A DNA stretch of 34,823 bases from a virus, in IMG/VR virus record IMGVR_UViG_3300042291_000529, positions 1 to 34,823 of that record; one strand, written 5' to 3'. A model generated the notes under the pieces. It had not been told where the DNA came from. It saw nothing but the letters and a program-made list of their open reading frames with translations, and ran no database searches. Below, piece after piece: positions 7,486-18,400 of the stretch. The position numbers and the translations under genes were made by a program. Within the stretch, counting starts at the first letter, position 1. Each line of letters starts with the position of its first letter.

Positions 7486-9219
7486 TTATGTCTTTATATG
7501 ATAATAGATTGGGTGCCCGTTTGTTCCAGACAACGTAGCAGTTGTTAAATTAGGAACCTTAAAGAATCCAGCAGTAACCGTAGTTCCTGTACCGTACTTG
7601 TCAACTCCCCCGAGAGCATTCCACAATGTTTGATAGCTAGCTTGACTAACTTCTTGTCCATTGCAATATAAGAATCCAGTATAGGACGTTGAGGTACCCG
7701 ACGGCATGATCATGCCAGTTGAAATTAATCCAGGATATACATCTGCTAGAAAATTTCCTTTGGTAATTTTAGATAACGATCCGGTATCTGTTACAATCAT
7801 TGTAGTAGTACTTGTAGCAGTTGTTAAAGACGGTTGGTCAGTAATTGCGCCAGGAGTTAATGTTGTTGTTAATGTTACATTTGCAGAGCCGTTAAATGTT
7901 ACGGCAGACGATGTTGAATGTCCGCTTATACGGAAGGTTCTAGAAGTCTGCAAAGAGGTAGCAGTATCAGTGTTACCATAAATGTTAACAAAAGTTGTAG
8001 AGCTACCAATATTTCTTACATATACACTTTCAAATGGTCTAGCAGCTGATCCTAAATTTGTTGCCGAGTTTACGGGAATAATATTTCCAGCTATGATATT
8101 CGAAGCTGTGGATATTTCAGTTGTACCGTATACAGTTAAATTACCTGCCAATGAAGTATGTCCCGCAACGGTTGCAGATCCTGTTATAGATAGATTGCCA
8201 TTAGCACTAATTTCTCCATTGAAATACGCACTGCCATTAACTGTTAATGTTCCTGTATTAACAGAAGTATTAATTCCTACCTTACCAGTCTGTCCATCAA
8301 ATTTTATATAAGAATTATCTGTTACCCCAACTTTTAAAACACCAGATGGGTAGCTATATTCGACAAGTCCTAAGTTTGTACCAGTAGAAGTAGCAATCTT
8401 TATTTCTTTATTAGTTTGATTTGGTCGTCTAACAAATAATCCCTGAGCTGATTCTACAATTAATGATCCAGCAAGTAGTTGTCTTTGAGAAATAGGCCAT
8501 ATATTTTTTAATACTTCGTTAGCTTGAACATACACTCCATTAGAAATTTCTAATGTCTTAGCTCTATCTGCAAGACCATTAAATTTTGCAGCCACTTTTG
8601 TAGTGAGGTTAACACCCGGAACTAAGCTAGAGAATCCATCGATAACTGTTCTAGGCGTGAAAGTATTGTAAGAGATAATCTCAACAACTTTACCATTTAC
8701 CCAATTTAAAATTACAGGATATGTTTCACCTGTATTGCTTATTAAATTTACAGCTTCGTTACCTGTTTTAGCATCACCAGTCGATACGTTCGGACCTACT
8801 AAAGTCCAAGTATTACCGTATCTAATTTTAACCTGAGTATTGCCAGTATCGACCCAAATATCTCCATCAATTAAAAGTTGATGGTACTCTATACTAGGAT
8901 CATTTGCCTGTTGATAAATTCCGTTAGCACTGGGCCAGCGAGCACTTGTTGCTGCGCCATTGTTAACACGCAATACTTTGCGACCTGGATTGCTAGTGTC
9001 ATACCACAATTGTCCTTCAATAGGATTAATAGGTGCATTCGGACTTGCAAAATTTTCAAGCAACCTTAAGAAATCTTGAGCAATTGTTTCGCCATAGTTA
9101 ACATATCCAGGTCCTACAAGATCCAGACTGGTATCGTAATTATTTTTAATAGGACCAGTAACAGTAATCGTATTTGACTTACTAGGATCTGAAAAATTTA
9201 GAGTATATTGTGTTGCCAT
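7486..9219 (-). CDS. Tail-collar / short-tail-fibre-like protein 3
   Basis: A 577-residue structural protein with three parts. The N-terminal module (about 30-145) is shared with its two downstream neighbours: SLDLVGPGYVNYGETIAQDF, GQLWYDT, GDIWVDTGNTQVKI and LVGP. The middle (about 290-470) holds short beta repeats such as NGEISANGNLSITGSATVAG and GNLTVYGTTEIS, expected to form a trimeric beta-helical shaft. The C-terminus (501-577), TGMIMPSGT ... GFLYCNGQEVSQASYQTLWN followed by FKVPNL, is a phage tail-collar domain, as in T4 gp12 and many fibres. Likely role: fibre or collar that touches the host receptor; whether it is the true gp12 equivalent cannot be settled here. It starts two bases after the stop of the 221-residue structural gene. 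Confidence 0.85.
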   Translation of the reverse strand: MATQYTLNFSDPSKSNTITVTGPIKNNYDTSLDLVGPGYVNYGETIAQDFLRLLENFASPNAPINPIEGQLWYDTSNPGRKVLRVNNGAATSARWPSANGIYQQANDPSIEYHQLLIDGDIWVDTGNTQVKIRYGNTWTLVGPNVSTGDAKTGNEAVNLISNTGETYPVILNWVNGKVVEIISYNTFTPRTVIDGFSSLVPGVNLTTKVAAKFNGLADRAKTLEISNGVYVQANEVLKNIWPISQRQLLAGSLIVESAQGLFVRRPNQTNKEIKIATSTGTNLGLVEYSYPSGVLKVGVTDNSYIKFDGQTGKVGINTSVNTGTLTVNGSAYFNGEISANGNLSITGSATVAGHTSLAGNLTVYGTTEISTASNIIAGNIIPVNSATNLGSAARPFESVYVRNIGSSTTFVNIYGNTDTATSLQTSRTFRISGHSTSSAVTFNGSANVTLTTTLTPGAITDQPSLTTATSTTTMIVTDTGSLSKITKGNFLADVYPGLISTGMIMPSGTSTSYTGFLYCNGQEVSQASYQTLWNALGGVDKYGTGTTVTAGFFKVPNLTTATLSGTNGHPIYYHIKT

Positions 9220-9221
9220 GA

Positions 9222-9872
9222 TTAGTTTCCAATATTACTCAAGCTCTGAATTCGTATTGTGTAATCAATTTGAATCAATCTATTCAAACTTTTTTGTACG
9301 GGGTGAAAAATAACATGAGTTAATAGCATTCCTGTGTTAGGACCTTCAGTACTAAAGGATTTTAAACCCAATTCATCAAATACATAAGCGCCTTCTGAAT
9401 TAGTTGCATTATCAAATGCTGCTTGATCGCTAGGTTCGCCAAAGTCTAATAAACAGCTTACAAGAACATCAGTATAAGCAACACCAGCAATGTGTCTAGT
9501 TTCCATAAAGTTTCTTGCAGGATCTAAAGAATAACTTTGTTTAGCATCAACTGTTTTGTAATAAGTTTGATTATATAAGGCAGCAACATTACCAGTATTA
9601 TTAGGAGTTAAGTAAGTAATGATTCCTGTCGGGTCAACTCTAGTTCCGCCATTACCAAACACCATTTCTGCAATAGTGCCTTCGCCTTGATTTGCTATAC
9701 TCTGTGCAAGAGCAATAGAGAAATTTTCGTAGTGAATTGCATTTCTTTTATTAATAAAGACTTCGTTAGTAGTAGGGTCATAGATCTTAATATGACCCTG
9801 AATGCCAACACTACCTGCTTCGTTGGGTTTAGAAGCCGGGATAGGCGTGGGATCTTTTAGTAAATTGCTCAT
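9222..9872 (-). CDS. Conserved virion structural protein (baseplate/tail region)
   Basis: A protein of 216 residues from the preferred start, MSNLLKDPTPIPASKPNEAG. Recognisable stretches are GIQGHIKIYDPTTNEVFINK, RNAIHYENFSIALAQSIANQ, EMVFGNGGTRVDPTGIITYL, and the C-terminal LTHVIFHPVQKSLNRLIQID. I recognise it as a conserved structural protein of T4-like marine phages, normally next to the fibre genes; its exact place in the virion is unknown. An upstream in-frame ATG at 9887 would add MEDKN. I prefer 9872 because GGAAG (9881-9885) sits 8 bases before it. The late-promoter-like octamer at 9892-9899 would also start transcription too close to the 9887 ATG. The fold looks soluble, mixed alpha/beta; no catalytic motif was seen. 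Confidence 0.8.
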   Translation of the reverse strand: MSNLLKDPTPIPASKPNEAGSVGIQGHIKIYDPTTNEVFINKRNAIHYENFSIALAQSIANQGEGTIAEMVFGNGGTRVDPTGIITYLTPNNTGNVAALYNQTYYKTVDAKQSYSLDPARNFMETRHIAGVAYTDVLVSCLLDFGEPSDQAAFDNATNSEGAYVFDELGLKSFSTEGPNTGMLLTHVIFHPVQKSLNRLIQIDYTIRIQSLSNIGN

Positions 9873-9891
9873 GTTTTTATCTTCCATACTG

Positions 9892-9899
9892 ATATTTAT
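9892..9899 (-). promoter_or_regulatory. T4-late-promoter-like octamer ATAAATAT upstream of the 221-residue structural gene
   Basis: The minus strand reads GATAAATAT in the 32-base gap between the protease gene and the next structural gene. This differs from the T4 late consensus TATAAATA by one base. It would give a short leader before the ATG at 9872. Function is inferred only. The same octamer recurs at 30859-30866 and 31329-31336. Confidence 0.45.
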
Positions 9900-9919
9900 C
9901 CATATAATTTATTCGTAAT

Positions 9920-11575
9920 TTAACTTCCGTACCTATAAATTTTAGGTCTTGGCCAAGCTAGTCCTGTACTAGGACGAAGACCTTGATTTACTTTAGGACC
10001 TACTTGCCCCGTTGCTGGCCGTTCTTTATAAAAGTATAAGAATCTATTAGTAGATCCTTGAAGATCAGTATAATCAGTTGGTCCGCCTGTACCTGCTGTA
10101 ATTTGGTTAAGTTTTGATCGATCGTGTATGTATGTTAATGCTTGCGTTTGATTTAATCTAGGCCAGGTTTCTGCAAGACACGCTAACACACCCGCTACTT
10201 GAGGACTTGCCATTGATGTTCCAGATCGTTTAGTTAAGTAATATGCAGTGTCCCGAGCATCGTTAGAATAAATTCCAATGTTAGAATTTATACTACTCAT
10301 AATATGCCGACCAGGCGCATATACATCTATACGAGGTCCGCAATTACTACTAACAAATTTAGAATCATCAATCGATGATCCAACTGCTCCAACGCAGATC
10401 ATATTTGAAACTGCTGTTACAGTTCCTCTTAGGTAGTAATATACTAAGAAACCTACAGTAAAATAGTTGTTATAATCATCAGATATTGATGACGTTTCAT
10501 TTGCAATTTTAGAATATAGATTTCCGGCTGCTCCAACTGCAATAACGCCTGCTGCCATTAAATCAATAAAGTCTTCTTCTAGTCCAGTGTTGCGCTGGTT
10601 AACAAATGCGAAACCTCCAGAATTAAAAATTTCGTAATTTGTAAGTTGAGTAGAAGTAAATGGGCCAGCTATTGTAGTTCCTCGGTATCTCACTGAAGTG
10701 ATTGATGTAATGTTTACTTCTATAAAAAGACCGTAACTATGATTTGTTATAGTGGGGTTTTTATTTCCCGTTAAAGGATTAATTTCTTTATTTTGATGCC
10801 ATACTTTAATGTAATCTGAAAAATAAGTAGTAGAACTAGGAGAACTAGAATAAGGACTTATATTATAGATAGTTGCATCACGTGCCCACCCTTGAGTATT
10901 TCCAACAAGGGTACCTGCTACGTGAGTTCCGTGATCGTTATCAGTTGTCCTATCTGAATAGCCGTCACCGTTATAATCAGGATAGGATGGATCAACATAG
11001 GGACCATAAACATACGTACCGGGGAAATCAGAAATTACTGTCGGGTTTATTTCAAACCAATTGTACTGGACTACTCGAGAACCACCAGTACCGTCAACAT
11101 TAACTGCAAATTCTGGATGATCAGGATTCATGTGGCCGTCTACAATCACAACGTCAACATGTTTTCCACTGGCAGTTACATTAATTTCTCCGGATGTATT
11201 ATTGATACCATTGGATCCCCAACTAGACCGTTGTTGACCTTCAACAGATCTTAATAGACCCCAATTTTTATGAGAAGCTGAAACTGAATTTGATTTATTC
11301 CAAAAAGTACTAGATTGGACCCAGTTAGGTCTAAATTTTAGACCTGCTTCCTCAAGTGACAACTCAACAGCCATTACTCTTGAATCTTGGCGAATCAATG
11401 CTGCTTCATTGTCAGTTAATCTATAATGTGTATTCCTACTAACAGGTCGCCTATTTTTAACCGGAACTCCCCTATCGGGTATAAAAAGAGAGCCACCCGG
11501 AGTTTCCATGTCATCATAGAAATTATCTAGATCTTCATAGTGGTGTAGTGTTATAACATATTCTCGCTCTTGCAT
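9920..11575 (-). CDS. Subtilisin-family (S8) serine protease in the tail operon
   Basis: A 551-residue protein with an intact subtilase catalytic domain. Catalytic residues are Asp146 in VIVDGHMNPDHPEF, His215 in DNDHGTHVAGT, Asn352 (oxyanion) in GAAGN, and Ser454 in SGTSMASPQVAG. It therefore should cleave proteins. There is no signal peptide or membrane anchor, so it acts in the infected cell or in the virion, not by host secretion. The first 130 residues (MQEREYVITLHHYEDLDNFY ...) lie before the catalytic domain and may be a pro-region or a docking domain; residues 500-551 are a short tail. A long Asp/Pro/Tyr/Gly-rich loop sits between the Asp and His motifs (about 180-212). It lies one base after the collagen-like fibre gene and 32 bases before a structural gene, so it is expressed with tail parts. 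It may process fibre or giant proteins, or act on host surface proteins (both inferences). Confidence 0.92.
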   Translation of the reverse strand: MQEREYVITLHHYEDLDNFYDDMETPGGSLFIPDRGVPVKNRRPVSRNTHYRLTDNEAALIRQDSRVMAVELSLEEAGLKFRPNWVQSSTFWNKSNSVSASHKNWGLLRSVEGQQRSSWGSNGINNTSGEINVTASGKHVDVVIVDGHMNPDHPEFAVNVDGTGGSRVVQYNWFEINPTVISDFPGTYVYGPYVDPSYPDYNGDGYSDRTTDNDHGTHVAGTLVGNTQGWARDATIYNISPYSSSPSSTTYFSDYIKVWHQNKEINPLTGNKNPTITNHSYGLFIEVNITSITSVRYRGTTIAGPFTSTQLTNYEIFNSGGFAFVNQRNTGLEEDFIDLMAAGVIAVGAAGNLYSKIANETSSISDDYNNYFTVGFLVYYYLRGTVTAVSNMICVGAVGSSIDDSKFVSSNCGPRIDVYAPGRHIMSSINSNIGIYSNDARDTAYYLTKRSGTSMASPQVAGVLACLAETWPRLNQTQALTYIHDRSKLNQITAGTGGPTDYTDLQGSTNRFLYFYKERPATGQVGPKVNQGLRPSTGLAWPRPKIYRYGS

Positions 11576-11576
11576 T

Positions 11577-12410
11577 TTAATTTTCCAGTTGTAATATGGT
11601 CAAATCAACATTTATAATTCTAGACACAGAATCTTTGTTAGTTACTGTTAAGTATATTGTAGAGGTCGTTGTTGTGTCATTATTAAATCCAAGAACGCCA
11701 GGAGTAATTAATTGTGTTAGGGCGCCAACTGAAGTAATAATTTCAGCAATTACTCCACTGCCGGGCAATGGATCATTTCCTTCTGTCCTACTTGAGTCAG
11801 CACTTCTGCTTGCACCATCAGAATAAATTCGTACCCATGCAGGATAATTAGTAGTTACTTTTGATAGGAGATAAGATTTAGCTCCTACAGTCTGGCAGTT
11901 TGATGCGGCAGCGGATGCAACACTTATACCGGTTGTGGCCTGTACAGCGGTCCTAGAAGACAGACCAATTACTGTTGCGGGTCTCCAAGTTGAACTACTT
12001 GCGTTCCAAACTAGTGCTTGATTATTCGTAGGAGGAGATGATGCTGTGTCAACATCAAGAAAAACGTTTATGCTAGTTGCAGTATAGGCTGTTGGTATTC
12101 CCGTTAAAGAAGAATAATTACCAGTAGTAGATACTGCTGCAAGGGACTGCCATCGAGTATTATAATTAGTAGCATCTATCTTAGCTAATACTTGGTTAGC
12201 AGTTCCTCCTGGAATCACACCCTGACCGTTAGTACCAGTACTTCCTGGGGTGCCGGGATCCCCTTTAAACCCAACATTGGTTAGTTCACTAGATAGTTGA
12301 GTTAAAAGACTTGAAAAAGTAACTCGTTTTGTAAGTCGATTATCAACTATTACAAATGTCGTAGCATTTGTAACATTAGTAATCGTTGGTAATAGCGTAA
12401 TATTTGGCAT
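11577..12410 (-). CDS. Collagen-like fibre protein, 277 residues
   Basis: A short fibre-type protein. Residues 47-64 form six Gly-X-Y triplets (GFKGDPGTPGSTGTNGQG), a small collagen-like segment that usually trimerises. They are followed by a tail-fibre-type linker, GGTANQVLAKIDATNYNTRW. The middle has LTGIP and FLDVDTASSPPTNNQALVWN, typical of repeated phage fibre elements. The C-terminal beta-rich domain (from about 165) contains YPAWVRIYSDGASRSADSS and DPLPGSGVIAEIIT and is probably the exposed head. Likely a tail or baseplate accessory fibre; its exact position is unknown. The start is one base after the stop of the giant protein gene, with AAGGA inside that gene's last codons as ribosome site, so translation is coupled. 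Confidence 0.78.
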   Translation of the reverse strand: MPNITLLPTITNVTNATTFVIVDNRLTKRVTFSSLLTQLSSELTNVGFKGDPGTPGSTGTNGQGVIPGGTANQVLAKIDATNYNTRWQSLAAVSTTGNYSSLTGIPTAYTATSINVFLDVDTASSPPTNNQALVWNASSSTWRPATVIGLSSRTAVQATTGISVASAAASNCQTVGAKSYLLSKVTTNYPAWVRIYSDGASRSADSSRTEGNDPLPGSGVIAEIITSVGALTQLITPGVLGFNNDTTTTSTIYLTVTNKDSVSRIINVDLTILQLEN

Positions 12411-12411
12411 T

Positions 12412-15400
12412 TTAATATCCTTCTAGAGGTTCTCCGTTTTCATCCGTTAATGCAACACTGTTTTCAAGGAGCACTTTTTCTCCTCCATAATAATATATGT
12501 CTGGCAACTCAGCTGGTCTAGAACGTATAAAGTTAGCCTGTGTACCTGTACTAGATACTAATGATGTTGCACTAGCATTTTCCCAGAAGGCTCCTTCCTT
12601 CTTCACTACCGTTATTCTTGTTCCAGTTGTAATTTCTTCAGCAATATTTAATGTTATCTGTTGAGTAGATGTAGTTATAGTAAATTCTGGAGGAAGTGTT
12701 TCATAACTCGAAGTTGTAACTCCGTTAACCTGCACAGATGCCATTGTGTAATATGAACGAGATTTATCGTGAACAATTAGTGAAGTTTTTCGTAGCTGGC
12801 GTCCGCCATAATATACTTCTACTTGATCTATTGCGTTAGTAAGTGTTGAGAATATAATACCATTACCTGCATGAGTTGATGTAGTAGTTACAAAAGTGGA
12901 CGTATTCGTCACAGTGCTAATAGTATATGTTGTTGTATTTGAACTAGGAATATTCTGTATTAAACTATAATCAACTGTTGGAATAATTTGGCGAATACTT
13001 TGATCAATAACTTCTGTGCCTATGTCAGAGAACTTTGCAGGACCAGTTCCTAATGTCGATCGGCGCAGGCCACTTAACACGTTTCCGTCTTTAGCAGTGT
13101 ACTCAATGCGTTCGCTGTCAACTAAGATAACTCCTGGTAAATTTCTTCCTGGATTTGGTTGCAATAAATGGTCACCATGTTCTACAAAAATCTTATCATC
13201 AGTATATTGTAACGGTTGTGCTAACTTTGTAGAGAAATATTCTGATATACGTCTAAATTGCTGACGACCAAACATGTCTTTAAAAATTCTATGACCTAAT
13301 ATTTTAGTTCCATAAGATGGAGGATTAATTACGACAACTACAATATCATCAGTTAATTTAATATTTACAAATTCTGATAATTCAATTGTTCTCATATCTT
13401 CACGAACAAAATAATCAAAGCCAGCAGTTAATTGTTTGTTTTCAATAGTTACCCATACATAATTTTCATTAAGCACAGGGAATGTCAATATTAATTCGTC
13501 AGTGCCTTTGAATCTTTCAGTCCTTATCATCATGTTGTCATGATCAGTAAACGAAGTTACTTTAATAGTAGCAGTAGTAACAGGAGTTGATAGACTCAAT
13601 GCATTACCTGTTAAGAAGTAATCATAATCAACCAATGGCAAGATTGCAATTGCATCTCCTGCGACTATTCCAGGTTTAATTAATGTAATAGTTTCGTTTA
13701 TTGTATTAACAGTAAAGTCATAGCCTGGGCGTAACTCAATGCCATTAACGTAAACTTTAACATTGTTTAAGTTATAAGTACTTGGACGAGAATTTTTAGA
13801 ATCAATAGGATAAGTCATTACTCCGTTACGGATTTTGTAATAACTTGCCCATGGTGGTAGCAATCTTTCTCTAGTAGTATCTGTTATTTTTTCAACAATA
13901 ACTTGTTCGCTTAGAGGTTCAATGCCGCCGGGTGCTCGCTCTAAAAATAATTCAGAAGTTGCAGTAGACCCAACGGTAAAGAATTGTTCATGCATTGTAT
14001 TAAATTTAGGATATAACTGATTGAAGAACCATGCTTCTAAATTATATAAATTACTAGTTAATCCATTAACTGTAATCATTGCTCTATTATTAACAGAGCT
14101 AGTTGGACTCAATACAAATCCTCGAACACTAATATCTTCGGGATTTGGTGACTCTCCTATTACATCGCCGTTTAGTAAAACGTATACACTTAATACTTCA
14201 TCAATAGGTAGTAAACTAGACACTGCTATTGTTCCGGTATTTCCCTGAGAAACAACTTCGGTTCCTACATAATTACTGTCTACTATAGTATTAGAACCAG
14301 CAGTAACAAAAGAATATCCTACTAATGTGTTGGCCGGTTGCGTATTAACAACTATAGTATTGCCAAACATACAATATTGGGTAGAAGTAGTGAATGAGTT
14401 TTCATTGAAAACTTTTTCAAATGTTCTGCCATTTGCCTGTACTCTAAATCCTAAAGGTGCATCAGGTAACCATGTTAATTCTGCTCGAGTCACGCCAGAT
14501 GGTCCAGCGGCAAAAGCTCCAGATACTACCAATGGGTATGTTAGAGGCTCAACTGTAGTGTATACGTTAATACCCACAGCATCGCGCACTAATCCCGGAA
14601 CACATTCTTCAGGAGCATAACTATCAACAGAATTTAAAAAATTGTTTCCATCAATAACAATATCTTCTGGTTTGTAACCCAAATTTGTATCGTATAGATT
14701 AGTTCCGCTTATCATACTATCCAAACTATTGTAATTACTATTATACGAGTAAAACTCTAATTCAGTAGATCCGTATACACGAACATCTAGTTCTCCAGAT
14801 AATGTAACACTTGGATCGATACTTCTTACAGAAACAACTGCTCTATTCAGGCCATCAATTGAATTAGAAATACTATACCAAAGAGTATTAGTAGTAGTTG
14901 AAAGTATTTCAGTAGATGTTGTACTCAAAGTAACAGCAGCTCGTCGAACATCAACATACGGTGCAAATGTCTGTAATGATAATACTGTGGCACTAGAGAA
15001 TGTTTCAACAACAGTGTCTAACAATTTATTATTAGCATCTAATTTGTTAATGATGCTAGTGAGGTTAACATGAGCATCTGATTGTAAAGTAGTTCCTAAG
15101 CTGCTTAATTCTAGATCACTAATGCCTTCAAGGTAATTATTTGCAGTCTTGGTTATCCCAATAGCTTGATTAAATCCTGGATCAAGACTAATTTCATAAT
15201 CTAATGCAGTTACTACTACTGTTGTTCCGCTAAATGTTGCCGACACATTAGTGTACGATGGGCCGTACCCCATGCCTGGATCTGTAACAATAATATTTGT
15301 TACAGTAAACCCGTCTTGAACAACTGTAGCATATGCTTGTCTTCCACTAGGATAATTAGGTGGAGGAAAAGTAACTGTAACTAATGAAGTTGTTGACGTA

Positions 15401-18400
15401 GACATAATAGTAGTTAAGGTAGAAACTGATCGAATTCCGTACCCGTAAAGACTATTAACTCCTACAACCGCTACTAAATCTCCTACGCTGATAGCAGTAT
15501 TAAATGAATCCTTAGTGTTAATAATTATTGTAGATCCAGCAGGAGAACCTGATTGAATAACGCCTTCAGAAGTTACAATACGAATACTGGTATCTGTTAA
15601 ATCGTTAACAGTAAGTGTAATATTATTAGTACCAGTGTTACGAAAGCCAATAGTATTTCCGTCAATTAAAATTTTATCACGGAAAACATAATTTGCGCCG
15701 CCCGTACCAGTTGACGAAACCCGTACGTTATACCCAGTGTTATCTACTATTAAATCAAAAGTAGCATTAGAACCTACTTGATAGTTTGTGCCTGTTATGT
15801 TAGTATACACTGTATAAGATGTGCCTGCGGCGGTACCTTCAACAATACTAGCATAGCCAACAATTGGGGATGGAGAATTATTATCAACTGTAATTATAGC
15901 ATCATTGACTCCATCTACACCACCTAGTGCTGAACCTGAAATCTTGATCTTATGTCCTATTCGATAGTTCAACCCGCTATTAGTTACTGTTGAAATGCTG
16001 TAAGTTCCAGTGCCGGTATCAATTATATTAAATTCTGCGCCGCTTCCGACAAGAGTAGTACCAGATAACCCAGAAATTGTATATGTTGAGAAGATTCTTT
16101 TTATTTGTGTATCTACTAAGTCTAATGTAGTAACATACACTTTATTACCTGGACCAACACCTGATACAATAGTAGTAGGTTTAAAAATTTGAGTAGAGGT
16201 GTTTAACGGAACAATAGTCTGTCCTGCAAAAATTCCATCAAGAGAACTGACCGTAAATTGTGTTTGATTTACATCCAAATCTCCCAGAAGTTTAGTAACT
16301 GCATAACTATTAACAGTTTCGCCCCAAGGAGCAGAATCAAACCCTGTACCGGTATTATCCCAGTTAGGGGTTTGATTAAACAGTAAGCCTTGAACAGATA
16401 TTCCTGGATATTCTGCGCCGTTTAATAGTAGGGGCAATTCTTTACCTGGCATCAAATCACTAGGATTATATAGACTATTAATTCTATCTACAGCATTATA
16501 CAAATCAATATTCTTATTATAGGTAATTTTAAAAACTTGTCCATAAGTTGGAACTTGATTTAAGAATACAAACTTAGCATAGTGTCGAATATAACCTGGT
16601 AGTTCTCCTGATCGTTCTGTATTCAAGAAATACTTATAACGATGGTCAACCATTCGTTCACCTTCCCAAGAATTTCTTGGGAACGCCTGAGGAATATCTA
16701 TACCAGTTTGAGATACCTTAACTTGATAATATTCAATAGTATAGTCTGCACCAAATATTAATTTGCCATCTAATAACGGAGTAATAGTACGTTTGTCTGG
16801 ACTTGCTAACCATGTTAATGTAAACTTGTCCAATGTTCCGTCACATACAAATTCGTCAGTTACTGTTAAATCAACAATGTCACCTACTGTAGAAGTTCTG
16901 TCAAACTTCATCCCAATAATATTTTTTCGAACAGTATCATTGGACATTATAACAGATACCCTAGCAGGATCATTACCTACATTACTATTAGAAATAGTTA
17001 CGATTGGTGGAATTACATATCCAGCTCCCGGATTGGTTACTAACACCTTGTACACTTCACCGTTTCTAATGTATGCTTCGGCAGTTGCACCCGAACCAGT
17101 GTCACTAGTAGCAGTAGTAATAGTTACTGTAGGTCTTTGAGTATATCCTGTGCCTGCATATCCTACTTCAATTGCTCCAACATAGAATTTATAATTGTCT
17201 GCCCATGATTTCCAAGGATATGTATCTAGTAATGGATCACCTAGCCCAACTACTTCAAGAGAGTCGCTGACTGTATTATAGTAAGACGGTAAATCGAAGT
17301 CAGTTGTGTATAGATTAGACTGTTCAATCTTATCGTAGATCGAAGTATAACTTCTTATCTTTGTATGATAAGGTTTGATTTCATTAATATAACTTTCAAA
17401 ATATTCTTCATTATTTAATTTATAAACAGGACGCTGATCAAGTGTACCGATGTTATTAAAGACGTTGATGAAGGAAGTTTTAAATGCCCAGTCCAATAAT
17501 TTCTGTTCTGTTAGCGCATACTTAACTGCTGCAAAGAAAAACAAATTCCAATTTACTTTTAACGAATTAATAAAAATATTATCTTTTAGGGCAGTAAGAA
17601 TATAATACAATTCTTGATCAGGAATTTGGTCGTATAAAGTTTCTTCAATAGTTGCACTGTCGTAAGCATACTTGCCTAAACTGTAATCCCACAAAGTATC
17701 TAATAACTGTATAGTCCCCTGTTCTCTGTAGACAATATCATATGAAGGAATATAATTTCCAGCAGCTTCTACTTTTTGCAATATTGCATATTTTCCATCG
17801 CCAATATTTTTGACTTTTACGTAGTCACTATTAGCAATAGAAGTTAACGATCCTAATTCAAACAGATTAGATATAGTGTATCCTACAGTTTTATATGCAT
17901 CATAGGTACTATTAACCCAATCAACTGTTTTCCAGAACAATGGTGTATTGTACTTTTGAGTTTGAGTTCGAACCCATACTCTTAAAGAATAATTAAAACT
18001 GTGCTTGGTCCATCTTCCGTTATAATCAGCGTTAGCCTGAACAATAATTGTGTGCGGTCTAACTTCAATTTTTAAAAGCCCGTCTTGGTATCCAGCTCCT
18101 ACATTAGTAATAGTTGCAGAAATTATCTTGCCTTCTGAATTTAATTCTGTTACAATCTCCCCCACAGAGGTGCCGGCTGAAAGAATTTTAACCTTTGGAG
18201 CAATGGTATATCCGAAACCAGGATTAATAATAGTTACATTTTTTATTTTTCCGTTTTCTGCATAACATTCTAAGCTAGCACGTATATAGTTAACTGTAAA
18301 GACTTCATCAAGTGCAGCGGTATCTTCAACTATTGCATCATACTCGTATGAAAGTAATGCAGGAATTTCTTCTACCTTGTTAAGGTTTTCAAAAGAATAA

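Noticed and set aside
7706-8311. Two consecutive plus-strand open frames opposite the collar-type fibre gene
   Set aside because: The minus-strand protein has clear fibre and collar motifs; the opposite frames are Val/Pro-rich artefacts of Asn/Thr/Gly-rich coding sequence.
4819-9219. Diversity-generating retroelement target in the fibre C-termini
   Set aside because: No reverse transcriptase and no near-identical template/variable repeat pair was seen in the window.
9920-11575. Prohead protease (T4 gp21-like)
   Set aside because: The catalytic motifs are those of subtilisins (D-H-S with HGTH and GTSMASP), and the gene lies among fibre genes, away from any capsid gene.
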